Made by a program: the position numbers and the translations under genes. The notes beneath the pieces are model-generated. The model did not search any database, had not been told where the DNA came from, and saw nothing but the letters and a program-made list of their open reading frames with translations. This document shows positions 6,579-14,553 of a stretch of 58,239 bases of DNA, piece by piece (within the stretch, counting starts at the first letter, position 1; every line of letters begins with the position of its first letter). This DNA is from a virus: IMG/VR virus record IMGVR_UViG_3300032562_000027, positions 1 through 58,239 of that record; one strand, 5' to 3'.

Positions 6579-7614
6579 ACTTTGAGCTCTCCAAGACGCT
6601 TCTTAGGACGTCCTTCTCAAGTGTTTCGCGTAGATCTATTTCTTCTCTCAGTGACTTAAGGATAGCATCTCCACCCATCCACTTTCTATCTCCATAGCTG
6701 TAGTACGCACCAGCACGGGTGATGATCTTGTTTAGGATACCCAAGGCTACAATCTCCTTGCCGATATCAAAATCACCTGGAAGTAGTTCTCCACCCTCAG
6801 CAAAATAGAAGTCTATAAATGCTGGTGGATTGATGGCTGAAGACTTGTTCTTAAGGGTACGGATCTTGATGGTCTGACCTACACGGCGCTTGCTATCGCC
6901 TGTGCCGACCTCGATCCAGTCATCGCGCTTTACCTCAATACGGGTAAAGAACGAGTAGTCCTTACCTAGTCCGCCTGGGGTAGTGCGAGGATCTCCATAC
7001 ATAACGCCGATCTTCTGGCGGTACTGGTTGATCATAATTCCGATAAATGGGCGGTCAGACTCGTCTATTAGGCTGCGCTTAGACGCCTTACCAACCTTGC
7101 GGAAGAACTTGTTAGAGGCGATAGCGCCACGACCAACAGTTGACTCTCCCATCTCACGATCATCCTCAGCACTAGGTACTAGGGCTGGAAGTGAGTCAAT
7201 AACGATGCAGTCTACGTTGCGGCTCTCAGCCAACTCGATGACGGCGTCCATGGCATCTTCCATGATGTTGGTAGAGATTACATACACACGTGAGGTATCT
7301 ACTCCGCACATCTCAGCGTACTGAGGAACCCACTGCTCTGCAGCAATCCATACAGTAGTGAATTCAGGGTCACGCTTTTGGTTAGCAGCGATGGTCTTTA
7401 GCGCAATAGCAGTCTTGCCATTGGAAGCTTCTCCAACGATTTCGTGCCATTGGTTAACAGTCCAACCGCCACCCAGCGCTACGTCTAGGGACAATGAACC
7501 GCTAGGGAATCGCTCTAGTAGGTTGTCACGAATCTCTGAGCCACGAACGATAGTTCCTGGGCCAAGCTTCTTATTGATCTTTAGTACAAACTTGTCTAGT
7601 TCTGCTGTAGCCAT
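6553..7614 (-). CDS. recA: RecA-like recombinase
   Basis: A 353-residue RecA/UvsX-type strand-exchange ATPase. Walker A is GEASNGKTA (61-69), a variant of the usual GPESSGKT; Glu 93 corresponds to the catalytic glutamate; Walker B is CIVID at 136-140; the GGLGKDYSFF region matches the L2-side core. It would form filaments on single-stranded DNA and drive pairing in phage recombination-dependent replication. Neighbours encode a nuclease, Cas4-like exonuclease, RuvC and polymerase, so it sits in a complete recombination set. It overlaps the upstream stop by one base. Confidence 0.95.
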   Translation of the reverse strand: MATAELDKFVLKINKKLGPGTIVRGSEIRDNLLERFPSGSLSLDVALGGGWTVNQWHEIVGEASNGKTAIALKTIAANQKRDPEFTTVWIAAEQWVPQYAEMCGVDTSRVYVISTNIMEDAMDAVIELAESRNVDCIVIDSLPALVPSAEDDREMGESTVGRGAIASNKFFRKVGKASKRSLIDESDRPFIGIMINQYRQKIGVMYGDPRTTPGGLGKDYSFFTRIEVKRDDWIEVGTGDSKRRVGQTIKIRTLKNKSSAINPPAFIDFYFAEGGELLPGDFDIGKEIVALGILNKIITRAGAYYSYGDRKWMGGDAILKSLREEIDLRETLEKDVLRSVLESSKFVASLDEE

Positions 7615-8021
7615 TAAATATGTCCAATGATAGTCGTAGGGTTAAATCCGCCTGTAGCAACTTGTTTTGCAGGTGTTGCTGGACCTCCTGAGGAACTACC
7701 GCCTACAGTACCAACGCCTGAGCCAGCTTGCACCTTTGGGTAACCGCAATCGTAGCAGCGGTGAACGTCAAAGCTACCATTCTGTGAGGTACCCATACCT
7801 ACCTTTGGATAGTTACCACCATTACATGCAGGACATCGCACAGGGTTAAGTGCGCTCTTAGGAAGAACCTGTGGAGTTATTTCAACAGTAGGGTTGACTA
7901 CTGCGTAACCAGGGTTAGTGGGCGCAGGTGCTTGATATTGCTGCGGGGGAAGTGCAGGAGGTAGAGGTTGACGTGGGGCAGCAGGTGCGCCCATCTTTTT
8001 TGACCACCAGTCAGTGCTCAT
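7614..8021 (-). CDS. Proline-rich zinc-ribbon protein
   Basis: A 135-residue protein with a Pro/Ala/Gln-rich, probably disordered N-terminal half and a CPAC...CYDC zinc ribbon at about residues 58-82. The C-terminus is Gly/Ser-rich. It sits between a hypothetical gene and recA, overlapping both by 1-11 bases. The ribbon could hold nucleic acid or a protein partner of the replication machinery. No specific family recognised. Confidence 0.75.
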   Translation of the reverse strand: MSTDWWSKKMGAPAAPRQPLPPALPPQQYQAPAPTNPGYAVVNPTVEITPQVLPKSALNPVRCPACNGGNYPKVGMGTSQNGSFDVHRCYDCGYPKVQAGSGVGTVGGSSSGGPATPAKQVATGGFNPTTIIGHI

Positions 8022-8502
8022 GTTTGTGCCCTTCAGTTGCCCATGCTGGTCCTAGTTGGAGCAGCCCTGTGTTAATTCCTATTGATAATGTAGCCATAAT
8101 AGCACTAAGCCCAATACTGTGTGAAAGGTCATCTGTCAGTTCCATTTGATCGTAGAGGAGCTCTAACTCTTCCTCATCTAGTTCTAATGTACCGTTGCTG
8201 ATGCACTCTTCCACAATGCGTGACTTAACTGCGCCGATTACTGAGGCGTTTATCTCCGCCATCATCTCTGCGAACTCCGAAACACCAGACAACATAGCAA
8301 TGCGGTCATCGCTATCTTGACGTTCCTTTTCTGAACCCTCTTCACTGATGTTAACAAGACCTAAGTCAGAAGCAATAACCTCTGGGTTTTCAATCTGCAT
8401 GTCATACAAGTACCAGCGTGCGAGTGTTGACATAGGGATCTCAATAGACTCAAGAGTTACCTCTTGGTCTCTATCGCGCTTAAACTTATCGAAGAAGCCC
8501 AT
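8011..8502 (-). CDS. Hypothetical acidic protein with hydrophobic C-terminus
   Basis: A 163-residue acidic protein beginning MGFFDKFKRDRDQE, with long Glu/Asp-rich helices and a hydrophobic stretch near residues 127-152 that could be a weak membrane helix. The end, EGHKHEH, is His-rich. It is coupled to the polymerase gene by a one-base overlap. Unknown function. Confidence 0.7.
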   Translation of the reverse strand: MGFFDKFKRDRDQEVTLESIEIPMSTLARWYLYDMQIENPEVIASDLGLVNISEEGSEKERQDSDDRIAMLSGVSEFAEMMAEINASVIGAVKSRIVEECISNGTLELDEEELELLYDQMELTDDLSHSIGLSAIMATLSIGINTGLLQLGPAWATEGHKHEH

Positions 8503-10478
8503 TACTTAGCCATACCCCACTTATCCACTATCTTCACATCCGCGATAAGCGGAATAGTCTTGAGCATCTTTACGCCTTCCATTGCTTCACGAATGGCCTC
8601 GGCAGTCTGTTCAGCTAAGTGCTCTGGGCAGGAAGTCACAAGTTCATCGTGCACTGTGAGGAGTATCTTAGCACCTTCTGGAATCATCTTATGAGCACGG
8701 ACCATGGCTATCTTCATGATGTCGGCAGCTGTGCCTTGGATCACAGTATTGAAGGCCTGGCGCTCAGCACCCGCCTTCTTCTCACGGTTACTGGATACGA
8801 TATCTGGAAGGTAGCGACGGCGCCCTGTGGCAGTGACTACATACTTACGCTTACGGGCTACCCCGATGACTCTTAACTTATACAGGCCAACGGCGGAGAA
8901 TTTTTCAGCGAAGTCGTTAAGAAGCTTTTTAGCCTCTGTGTTGGTACAGCCAATACTGCGGGCGATCTTGTCAGGACCTACGCCGTAGGCCATGGATAAG
9001 ACTAGGGTCTTACCAGCAGCACGGTTAACGCCCATGGTAGCCGCTACAGTCATGTAGATATCCTCTTTATCTAGGTATGACTTAACCATGATTGGGTCAT
9101 GAGAGAAGTCAGCAATGATACGAGGTTCAATCTGAGAGTAATCGGCGACTACTAGCTTTTGCCCCACTGGTGGGATAAAGAGATTACGAATCGCCTTACC
9201 GTGAGCAGTAGCAGGACTAGGGACGTTCTGTAGGTTTGGATTACGGCTGGAGAAACGACCAGTCTCCGCACCGTTCTGCACAAAGTCGCAATGAATACGG
9301 CCATTGATTAACAGGCTGTCACGGTACTCGGTCTTAGACTTACCGCCAGTGGTCTTGGTTACGTCCCCACCTAGGTATGGAATCACATAAGTAGTAAGCA
9401 ACTTGTTAAGATCTGCGTACTCTACGAGCAATTTACAAAGCTCGTCCTTCTCCTTGTTCTCAGCCAGTGCTTCTGAGGAGGTGGAGTAGTCTGTGTAAAG
9501 TAGTTCCTTACCCTCATCGCTCTTTTCTTGGCCCTTTGTAGTGAGTACCTTGGTCTTAAGACCACGACCGCCCTCAATCTTAGGCTTGTATAAAAGCTCT
9601 TGACGTTCTGGAATAGAGTTGATGTTGAACTGACGACCAGCTTGCTTGTAGATAGAAGCACGCTTGATCTCTAGTTCAGCTTCTAGTGTGATCTGAAGCT
9701 TTGTAAGGCTGTCCATATCAATCGGAGCACCAGTAAGCTTCATATCGCAAAGAACTGCCAGTACATCCATCTCTAGGTTCATTACCTTCTCGACGCCTGA
9801 CTCTTCTAGCTTAGGGATTAAAGCTTTCCATAGCAAGAAGGTGTACTTAGCATCCAAAGCAGCGTACTTATATGTCTCTAGGAATGAGTGGGCTTCAATC
9901 TCTTTACCGACGCCCTTGACCATCTCGTAGCCGATCTCACGCTTCAAGCAATCAGCAAGTCCGCACTTACCTTTATTCTGTGTGTTGTACAGGAACGAGG
10001 CAATCATAGTGTCAAAGTAAGGGCCTACAGGCACACGCTTACCTAGGTACTTAGCAACTGAAGTAAGGTCGAAGGCTAGGTTATGCCCGACCTTAAGAAT
10101 CTTATCGTTAAACATTAAAGGCTCTAGCGCCTTGAATACCTCTGCTGGGAACAGTTGTTCTGGAGCAGGTGAGAATAGTTTTGTTGCTCGCTTATCACTG
10201 CGAGAGTAATCGCTTTCACGAGGAGCATGTCCAGCGTCTACACGCTTTTGGCCCTGACCAGTTAACGGGCGGTCTAAGCCTATAAACTCTCCATTAGGAT
10301 GACCCATAGGAATAACATCTACACGGCCATATGTGGCAAAGCTAATCCACACTACATCGTTTACTGGAGTATCGCCTCGGCGATCTCCCATTGTTTCCAC
10401 ATCGTAAGCAAAAGCGTCTTGTGTTAGATAGTAAGCAACCATCTCATCTAGTTCTTCTTTAGTAAGAATTAACCCCAT
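8502..10478 (-). CDS. polA: DNA polymerase I (family A) with 3'-5' exonuclease domain
   Basis: A 658-residue replicative polymerase. The proofreading domain shows Asp 26/Glu 28, Asp 137 in GHNLAFD and Tyr 205/Asp 209. The polymerase domain shows motif A DYSQIEPR (446-453), motif B R486-K490-Y498, the TGRRRYLP segment, and motif C VHDE (609-612). There is no 5'-3' exonuclease domain. The residue equivalent to E. coli Phe 762 is Leu 494, and motif A has Pro where Leu is usual. Leu at 762 is reported for many environmental virus polymerases and is linked to slower, more accurate synthesis. An AAGGGG ribosome site precedes the ATG, directly after the terminator at 10498-10535. Confidence 0.96.
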   Translation of the reverse strand: MGLILTKEELDEMVAYYLTQDAFAYDVETMGDRRGDTPVNDVVWISFATYGRVDVIPMGHPNGEFIGLDRPLTGQGQKRVDAGHAPRESDYSRSDKRATKLFSPAPEQLFPAEVFKALEPLMFNDKILKVGHNLAFDLTSVAKYLGKRVPVGPYFDTMIASFLYNTQNKGKCGLADCLKREIGYEMVKGVGKEIEAHSFLETYKYAALDAKYTFLLWKALIPKLEESGVEKVMNLEMDVLAVLCDMKLTGAPIDMDSLTKLQITLEAELEIKRASIYKQAGRQFNINSIPERQELLYKPKIEGGRGLKTKVLTTKGQEKSDEGKELLYTDYSTSSEALAENKEKDELCKLLVEYADLNKLLTTYVIPYLGGDVTKTTGGKSKTEYRDSLLINGRIHCDFVQNGAETGRFSSRNPNLQNVPSPATAHGKAIRNLFIPPVGQKLVVADYSQIEPRIIADFSHDPIMVKSYLDKEDIYMTVAATMGVNRAAGKTLVLSMAYGVGPDKIARSIGCTNTEAKKLLNDFAEKFSAVGLYKLRVIGVARKRKYVVTATGRRRYLPDIVSSNREKKAGAERQAFNTVIQGTAADIMKIAMVRAHKMIPEGAKILLTVHDELVTSCPEHLAEQTAEAIREAMEGVKMLKTIPLIADVKIVDKWGMAK

Positions 10479-10497
10479 ATTTACCCCTTAAAAAGGC

Positions 10498-10535
10498 CCA
10501 GAGGCATAGAGAAAGGGGGAAACCTATGCCTCTGG
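10498..10535 (-). terminator. Strong Rho-independent terminator after the SSB-like gene
   Basis: A perfect 12-bp stem (CCAGAGGCATAG with CTATGCCTCTGG) around a 14-base loop is followed on the minus strand by GCCTTTTTAAG. It separates the SSB-like gene from polA and probably lowers read-through so that SSB is made in excess over the polymerase. Confidence 0.85.
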
Positions 10536-10549
10536 ACGTCTAGTGTGCG

Positions 10550-11206
10550 TTAGTCGTTAAGTAGATCCTGAGCGATCTCAAGAAGCTCTTGGTAAGAGTT
10601 CTCTTTGATTACAGAGCGATCGTATGGCTTGAACGTACCAACTGCGGCTTCAACCTCAGCTTCGTTTAGACCCCAATCTTCATTGAGATCACGAGCCTTG
10701 ACTGAATTCATGTGGTAAACAGTTGTTTGCATCTTACCTGTGCGGCTCATTGCCCAGTAGTTCTTGGTCAATGGTCCTTGAGGTGAGAAGTGAGCAGCGT
10801 GGATAGTCTTGTAAAGACGTGGAGTCGCTACAAGTTGCTGACGCTGTGCACCTTCAGGTGCGCTGAAGTTAATGATAGTGAATGCCTTCTTATCCTCTGG
10901 GCGGTGACGTAGCACTGTGCAGAGTGGGCATTTCTCTCCGATACAGATGTAAGACTTCTTACCAGCCTTGTTCTGTAGGAAGTGAAGCTTGTAGACAGCG
11001 AACGGGCCGTCTGGATCAATAAACTTAATGATCTGAGGATCCTCAGATTGCTTAAAGTCTACTGGGTAACCATCAGCTGGAGCGGCATTTGTTGTAGCTG
11101 CATCCCAGCCAGAAGCAACGCTACTAGCTGCTGATGTGATTTGCTCTGGACGAGCATCCAATGAATCGTCTAGATCCACTAGGTAGTTATCTGTATCTGT
11201 GGCCAT
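10550..11206 (-). CDS. Putative single-stranded DNA-binding protein with zinc motif
   Basis: A 218-residue protein resembling gp32-type phage SSBs. A central β-rich region contains C88-x4-C93-x2-C96-x4-H101, comparable to the zinc subdomain of T4 gp32, with aromatic and basic residues around it (FAVYKLHFL, RLYKTIHAAHF). The N-terminus is acidic and Ala-rich and the C-terminus ends in acidic residues (LEIAQDLLND), as expected of an SSB tail that recruits partners. It lies in the replication cluster just before polA and is followed by a strong terminator, in keeping with high expression. The assignment rests on architecture and context. Confidence 0.7.
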   Translation of the reverse strand: MATDTDNYLVDLDDSLDARPEQITSAASSVASGWDAATTNAAPADGYPVDFKQSEDPQIIKFIDPDGPFAVYKLHFLQNKAGKKSYICIGEKCPLCTVLRHRPEDKKAFTIINFSAPEGAQRQQLVATPRLYKTIHAAHFSPQGPLTKNYWAMSRTGKMQTTVYHMNSVKARDLNEDWGLNEAEVEAAVGTFKPYDRSVIKENSYQELLEIAQDLLND

Positions 11207-11228
11207 TTGGCAGTCCTTTTCTTATGGT

Positions 11229-11687
11229 TTAGTTTTCTAGAAGTTTGTCCCAAGCATCTGCGATCTCCTTAGCGATCGTAGGATGTTGCGACCAGTCTAT
11301 ACGAGGTTTGAACATAAGTCCATTCTTCGTAAAGATTTCAATTGCAGACTCTATCATAGGTCTTGTGTAAAGGCGTCTACCTTTACGCTCTACACCAGTC
11401 TTGTCTTTCTTGGTAGGAAGACGATAAGGCGACTCTGGTAAGTAACCCCACTTGAACCACGCACGTATGGTTATAAGCGGGCGCCCTAAGGCTGTTGCCA
11501 ATGATCCTACAGCAAACATCTCAATGTCTTTACCACTGGGAAGTGTTTTGATGTAGGGCTTCGAGTCCCACGCACCTTCACCTTTTGGTTCAGGCTTTAC
11601 GACCTCACGGCGTTTGCGCTTACTGCCTGGATAGTAAACATCCAAGTCAGCAAACGTAGCGTCAATTAGATCGTCGTCCATACTCAT
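11229..11687 (-). CDS. MerR/excisionase-like helix-turn-helix protein
   Basis: A 152-residue protein with a basic N-terminus (GSKRKRREVVKPEPKG) and a winged HTH segment at about residues 58-115. The segment FAVGSLATALGRPLITIRAW with a following GYLPESPYR turn and RRLYTRPMIE wing follows the MerR/AlpA pattern. The stop codon of the upstream gene overlaps its start by 4 bases (ATGA). It may bind phage origins or promoters. There is no integrase nearby, so a role as excisionase is unlikely. Confidence 0.75.
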   Translation of the reverse strand: MSMDDDLIDATFADLDVYYPGSKRKRREVVKPEPKGEGAWDSKPYIKTLPSGKDIEMFAVGSLATALGRPLITIRAWFKWGYLPESPYRLPTKKDKTGVERKGRRLYTRPMIESAIEIFTKNGLMFKPRIDWSQHPTIAKEIADAWDKLLEN

Positions 11688-12091
11688 CCCTTATTCATAA
11701 TAAATGCGTAGGAAATCTTCTTTGGGAACATCTTGTCAATATCTTCTTCTGACAACTTGTTCTGGTAGTAAGCAGACATAATCGCATCTTCATCTAGAAC
11801 AGGGACTTGCTTAACGCAATCTTCTGTTAGGCCTTTAGCAGCAAGAAGCGCTTCGGCAACTTCGATGTCGATTGATTGGCTTACGCGGCGTTGCTTAGAA
11901 ATAGATTTGATGCCACTAACAGTGTCATCGACTTCTAGTGTTATGTGGCCACGGCCATCTGTCTCACCTAGCTCATCAATAGCTTCTGTAAGACGGCCTT
12001 TGATTTCAGAGTGGCGCTTATTAAGAAGATCTGATTGATCTTTAAGAGATGCAGCTTGACGAACTAAGTCTTTGATCTGAGTTAGATCCAT
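11684..12091 (-). CDS. Hypothetical coiled-coil protein
   Basis: A 135-residue protein with an N-terminal coiled coil (LVRQAASLKDQSDLLNKRHS), a middle β region and an acidic C-terminal helix. It is the first gene after a good promoter at 12105-12133 and has an AGGGGG ribosome site. Phage proteins of this layout often accompany replication genes, but I cannot assign a family. Confidence 0.7.
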   Translation of the reverse strand: MDLTQIKDLVRQAASLKDQSDLLNKRHSEIKGRLTEAIDELGETDGRGHITLEVDDTVSGIKSISKQRRVSQSIDIEVAEALLAAKGLTEDCVKQVPVLDEDAIMSAYYQNKLSEEDIDKMFPKKISYAFIMNKG

Positions 12092-12104
12092 AGTAACCCC
12101 CTCG

Positions 12105-12133
12105 GTTATATGGATTACATTACCACTTGACTA
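12105..12133 (-). promoter_or_regulatory. Sigma70-like promoter
   Basis: TAGTCA (12133-12128), a 17-base spacer and TATAAC (12110-12105) on the minus strand lie about 14 bases before the ATG at 12091. The -35 element overlaps the stop codon of the RHH gene. It should drive the 12091-10550 unit, which ends at the terminator before polA. Confidence 0.6.
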
Positions 12134-12286
12134 GGCATTGTCAACTTCCGCTAAGTAAGCCTCAAGAGCCTTGATAATGACGCTCGTAACAGTGACCCCC
12201 TCTTTTAGGGCCTTAGCCTGTACAGGCTTCCAGATCTCGTCAGAGACGCGGATGGTACGTGTTGGGGTCTTAGGTGCATTAGGCAT
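12131..12286 (-). CDS. Ribbon-helix-helix (CopG/Arc-like) regulator
   Basis: A 51-residue protein below common length cut-offs. RTIRVSDEIW forms the DNA-contacting strand, and KPVQAKALKEGVTVTSVI and KALEAYLAEV form the two helices, the standard RHH pattern. It would bind DNA as a dimer, probably at a short operator near its own promoter. The -10 element TATAAT lies exactly 6 bases before the ATG, so the mRNA is probably leaderless, a common actinobacterial arrangement. The GAAAGGG further upstream is too far away to be its ribosome site. Confidence 0.85.
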   Translation of the reverse strand: MPNAPKTPTRTIRVSDEIWKPVQAKALKEGVTVTSVIIKALEAYLAEVDNA

Positions 12287-12292
12287 TTTATA

Positions 12293-12298
12293 ATTATA
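12293..12298 (-). promoter_or_regulatory. Consensus -10 element for leaderless RHH gene
   Basis: A perfect TATAAT on the minus strand ends 6 bases before the ATG at 12286, placing the transcription start on or next to the start codon. No -35 match is seen at the usual distance. Confidence 0.65.
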
Positions 12299-12304
12299 CC
12301 CTTT

Positions 12305-13894
12305 CTATACGCTGGCTGATTGCAGAAACTGGCGCAAACTGGTCAAAGTGATAGGTACGCCGCCTTCATCATCGATTCCTATGCCGTCAACTACTGCATT
12401 AGCAATAGAGGTCTTCTGCATTAGGGCCTGATGTTGACGCTCTTCTATTGAGTTCTTCATAATCATATCTTGAATGACGATAGTAGGCCAAGTCGATGAG
12501 GCCCGCTTTATTCGTCCATTACGTTGAATTGCTCCTCCTGATGACCAGGGTAGATCATAATTGACCAGTAGATTAGCAGCAGGCAGATCAACACCATACC
12601 CACCAGCATCAGAAGAAATGAGAACGCGAACTTCCGCTTGCGTGTTGAACGAGATCTTGTTGTCTTCCTTAGTCTTAGCATCTAGTTTCCCTGAGTATAG
12701 TCGGCATTGGTCTGGCCCTAAGGCCTCAGCAATAATATCAAGCATACCTACGTATGAGGCAAAGATCACAACCTTGTTAGCTGGATTAAGGTCTAGGTGA
12801 GCGTTTACATACTCCTTCAAGGTCTCAAGCTTTGGGGAGTGCGTAATGCCTTCTAAGTGCCCCTCATCTAGTAGTTCAGCAGCGTAGGCTGACCCATCGC
12901 CCTCCATCTTATGAAACTTAAGACCGCTGTCCTTAACTAGGTCAGGATGGGAGCAAAGCATCTTTAGCGCCCCGATCTTAGACATCAAACGACCGCGTAA
13001 TTCGTCTGCAGGACCGCCGTACTGGCTTTCATGTCCGTAGTGGGCCAAGACATTGAAGGAGCTACCAAAGAGCGTCTGAGCCTCTTCTAGGTCTGCTAAC
13101 AGGTCATCTGTAATACGTCCGTAAAGTTTAGAGGCCTTGCGATCAAAGAAGACCTCTAGAGGTTCCTTATGGATTGACTCTGGAAGGAATGGGGCGACAT
13201 CTGCGTCGCTCTGTGATTTTCTAACAGCCGCTGTCTTTAGCTTCTCATGGAGTACTGGAAGGTTGCGGTATCGGTCAACCCCGCCCCAGTTATTGCGGAC
13301 GATGAAAGCTTGATCAAAGATATCGAAGCGGCCTAAGACGTTGTTGTCTACAAACTGCATGATGCTGTAAAGCTCTTCTGGCTTACCGTTCTCAATAGGA
13401 GTTCCAGTAAGCGCAAACTTGTACTCAGCGTTACCTAGACGCTTTACTGTTTTAGATCGCTTTGACTTAAAGGACTTGATTGCTGTGGCTTCATCGAGGA
13501 CGACGAATCCTCGTGGGAGCTTGGCAACGTAGTCCCAGTCGTTAACAACTTGCTCATAGTTAAGAATGACGTAATCAACGAGGGTGTGGCCCCAGTCGTA
13601 AGCTTCTTCGTACTGTGCCCTTCTCTTCGTTGGTGTGCCGTCAATGACCAAAGCGCGTGAAGTCCCACTGGTAAATTTCTCAATCTGATTAGCCCACTGG
13701 TATTTAAGTGAGGATAAACAAATGATAATGCCTGGCTCGGTAATTTTTCCTTCATCCATCAAACGTTCTAAAGCAGCAATAGTTAGAACGGTTTTGCCCA
13801 AACCAAGGTCGTACGCCACGAGCATCTTCTTACGCTCGCACATACGATCCACAGCCTCTGGCTGATAAGGAAGTAAAGTACCTGTAAAGGTCAA
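12305..13894 (-). CDS. Snf2-family (SF2) DNA helicase/translocase
   Basis: A 529-residue SF2 helicase. Motif I is DLGLGKT (29-35), motif II is DEAT (134-137), motif III is TGTPIEN (163-169), and the second RecA lobe has a GGYGVDL segment and the motif VI segment QRNGRIKR near the C-terminus. This is the Snf2/UvsW-like type that translocates on double-stranded DNA and remodels replication forks or R-loops. It overlaps the dNMP kinase gene by 4 bases. The N-terminal Q-motif (LLPYQPEAVDRM) supports the start at 13894. Confidence 0.92.
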   Translation of the reverse strand: MTFTGTLLPYQPEAVDRMCERKKMLVAYDLGLGKTVLTIAALERLMDEGKITEPGIIICLSSLKYQWANQIEKFTSGTSRALVIDGTPTKRRAQYEEAYDWGHTLVDYVILNYEQVVNDWDYVAKLPRGFVVLDEATAIKSFKSKRSKTVKRLGNAEYKFALTGTPIENGKPEELYSIMQFVDNNVLGRFDIFDQAFIVRNNWGGVDRYRNLPVLHEKLKTAAVRKSQSDADVAPFLPESIHKEPLEVFFDRKASKLYGRITDDLLADLEEAQTLFGSSFNVLAHYGHESQYGGPADELRGRLMSKIGALKMLCSHPDLVKDSGLKFHKMEGDGSAYAAELLDEGHLEGITHSPKLETLKEYVNAHLDLNPANKVVIFASYVGMLDIIAEALGPDQCRLYSGKLDAKTKEDNKISFNTQAEVRVLISSDAGGYGVDLPAANLLVNYDLPWSSGGAIQRNGRIKRASSTWPTIVIQDMIMKNSIEERQHQALMQKTSIANAVVDGIGIDDEGGVPITLTSLRQFLQSASV

Positions 13895-14430
13895 ACCAGT
13901 AAGCCCTTCATACGCGTAGTTACCTGTGCCTCTAGGTCCTCTAAGGTACCAGAGTTCAGGAAGGTCTGTGAAACCTCAAACTCCTGGATTGTGGTCTCAG
14001 AGACGTGATCGTTTACTGGGCCAACCCCTGGGCGCTCTACACGCCATAGTTGACCATTTAGGTTCTTGATCATTCTCGCCTCGTTGTCAAAGCGGACGTC
14101 TGTAATAACGTAAGACTGGTTATTGTCAGAGATAGCACGAAGAGCGCATAGTACCCAGATATCCTGACCAAGCGCTGTGCGAGCTGCCATACCTGTAGCT
14201 TGAAGTAGACGGCGAACCTCTGTCTTTGCCTTGGCTAGCTCCCAGCCATAATCACTAACAGTTTCACGAAGACGATAGCCTGTCTCTAGTACTGGGTTAA
14301 GCTCCATTAGAAATGATTTAATCGGGTCAGCAAAAGCCACCCGCTCAAAGCCGTATTTCTCTATTAACACTGAAGCAACTGAGTCCTTGCCAGATTGGGC
14401 GTACCCTGTTAGTCCGATGATCATTGCCAT
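13891..14430 (-). CDS. Deoxynucleoside monophosphate kinase
   Basis: A P-loop kinase of 179 residues: Walker A GYAQSGKDS (8-16), the FADPIKSFL segment near residue 34, an LLQATGM lid-side region, and YVITDVRFDNEA near the middle. These match phage dNMP kinases of the T4 gp1 type, which phosphorylate dNMPs to dNDPs for phage DNA synthesis. A very strong GAGGAGG site seven bases before the ATG suggests high translation. It sits between primase and helicase genes. Confidence 0.85.
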   Translation of the reverse strand: MAMIIGLTGYAQSGKDSVASVLIEKYGFERVAFADPIKSFLMELNPVLETGYRLRETVSDYGWELAKAKTEVRRLLQATGMAARTALGQDIWVLCALRAISDNNQSYVITDVRFDNEARMIKNLNGQLWRVERPGVGPVNDHVSETTIQEFEVSQTFLNSGTLEDLEAQVTTRMKGLLV

Positions 14431-14525
14431 GTTTCTACCTCCTCTAATATTTCCTCAGCCATACAAGTTATGCAATCGGCTCTTAATCTGAAGTTACTTG
14501 TGTGGGCACATTGACCGCTCATCAT
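14421..14525 (-). CDS. Possible tiny Cys-containing ORF
   Basis: A 34-codon frame from ATG at 14525 to TGA inside the start of the kinase gene. The peptide has a CAH...CITC arrangement that could bind zinc and an acidic helical end (MAEEILEEVETWQ). The same frame is open further upstream to about 14566, overlapping the primase end, and could start at GTG 14534. No ribosome site is evident, so coupling to the primase stop would be needed. It fills an otherwise odd 123-base gap. Low confidence. Confidence 0.35.
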   Translation of the reverse strand: MMSGQCAHTSNFRLRADCITCMAEEILEEVETWQ

Positions 14526-14553
14526 ACGAAGCACTATTGAAAGGCGTCGTATC

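Noticed and set aside
11229-12286. MerR-like and RHH proteins as a lysogeny switch
   Set aside because: No integrase, attachment site, partition gene or divergent repressor-operator layout is visible; they lie within replication units, so a virulent lifestyle is more likely.
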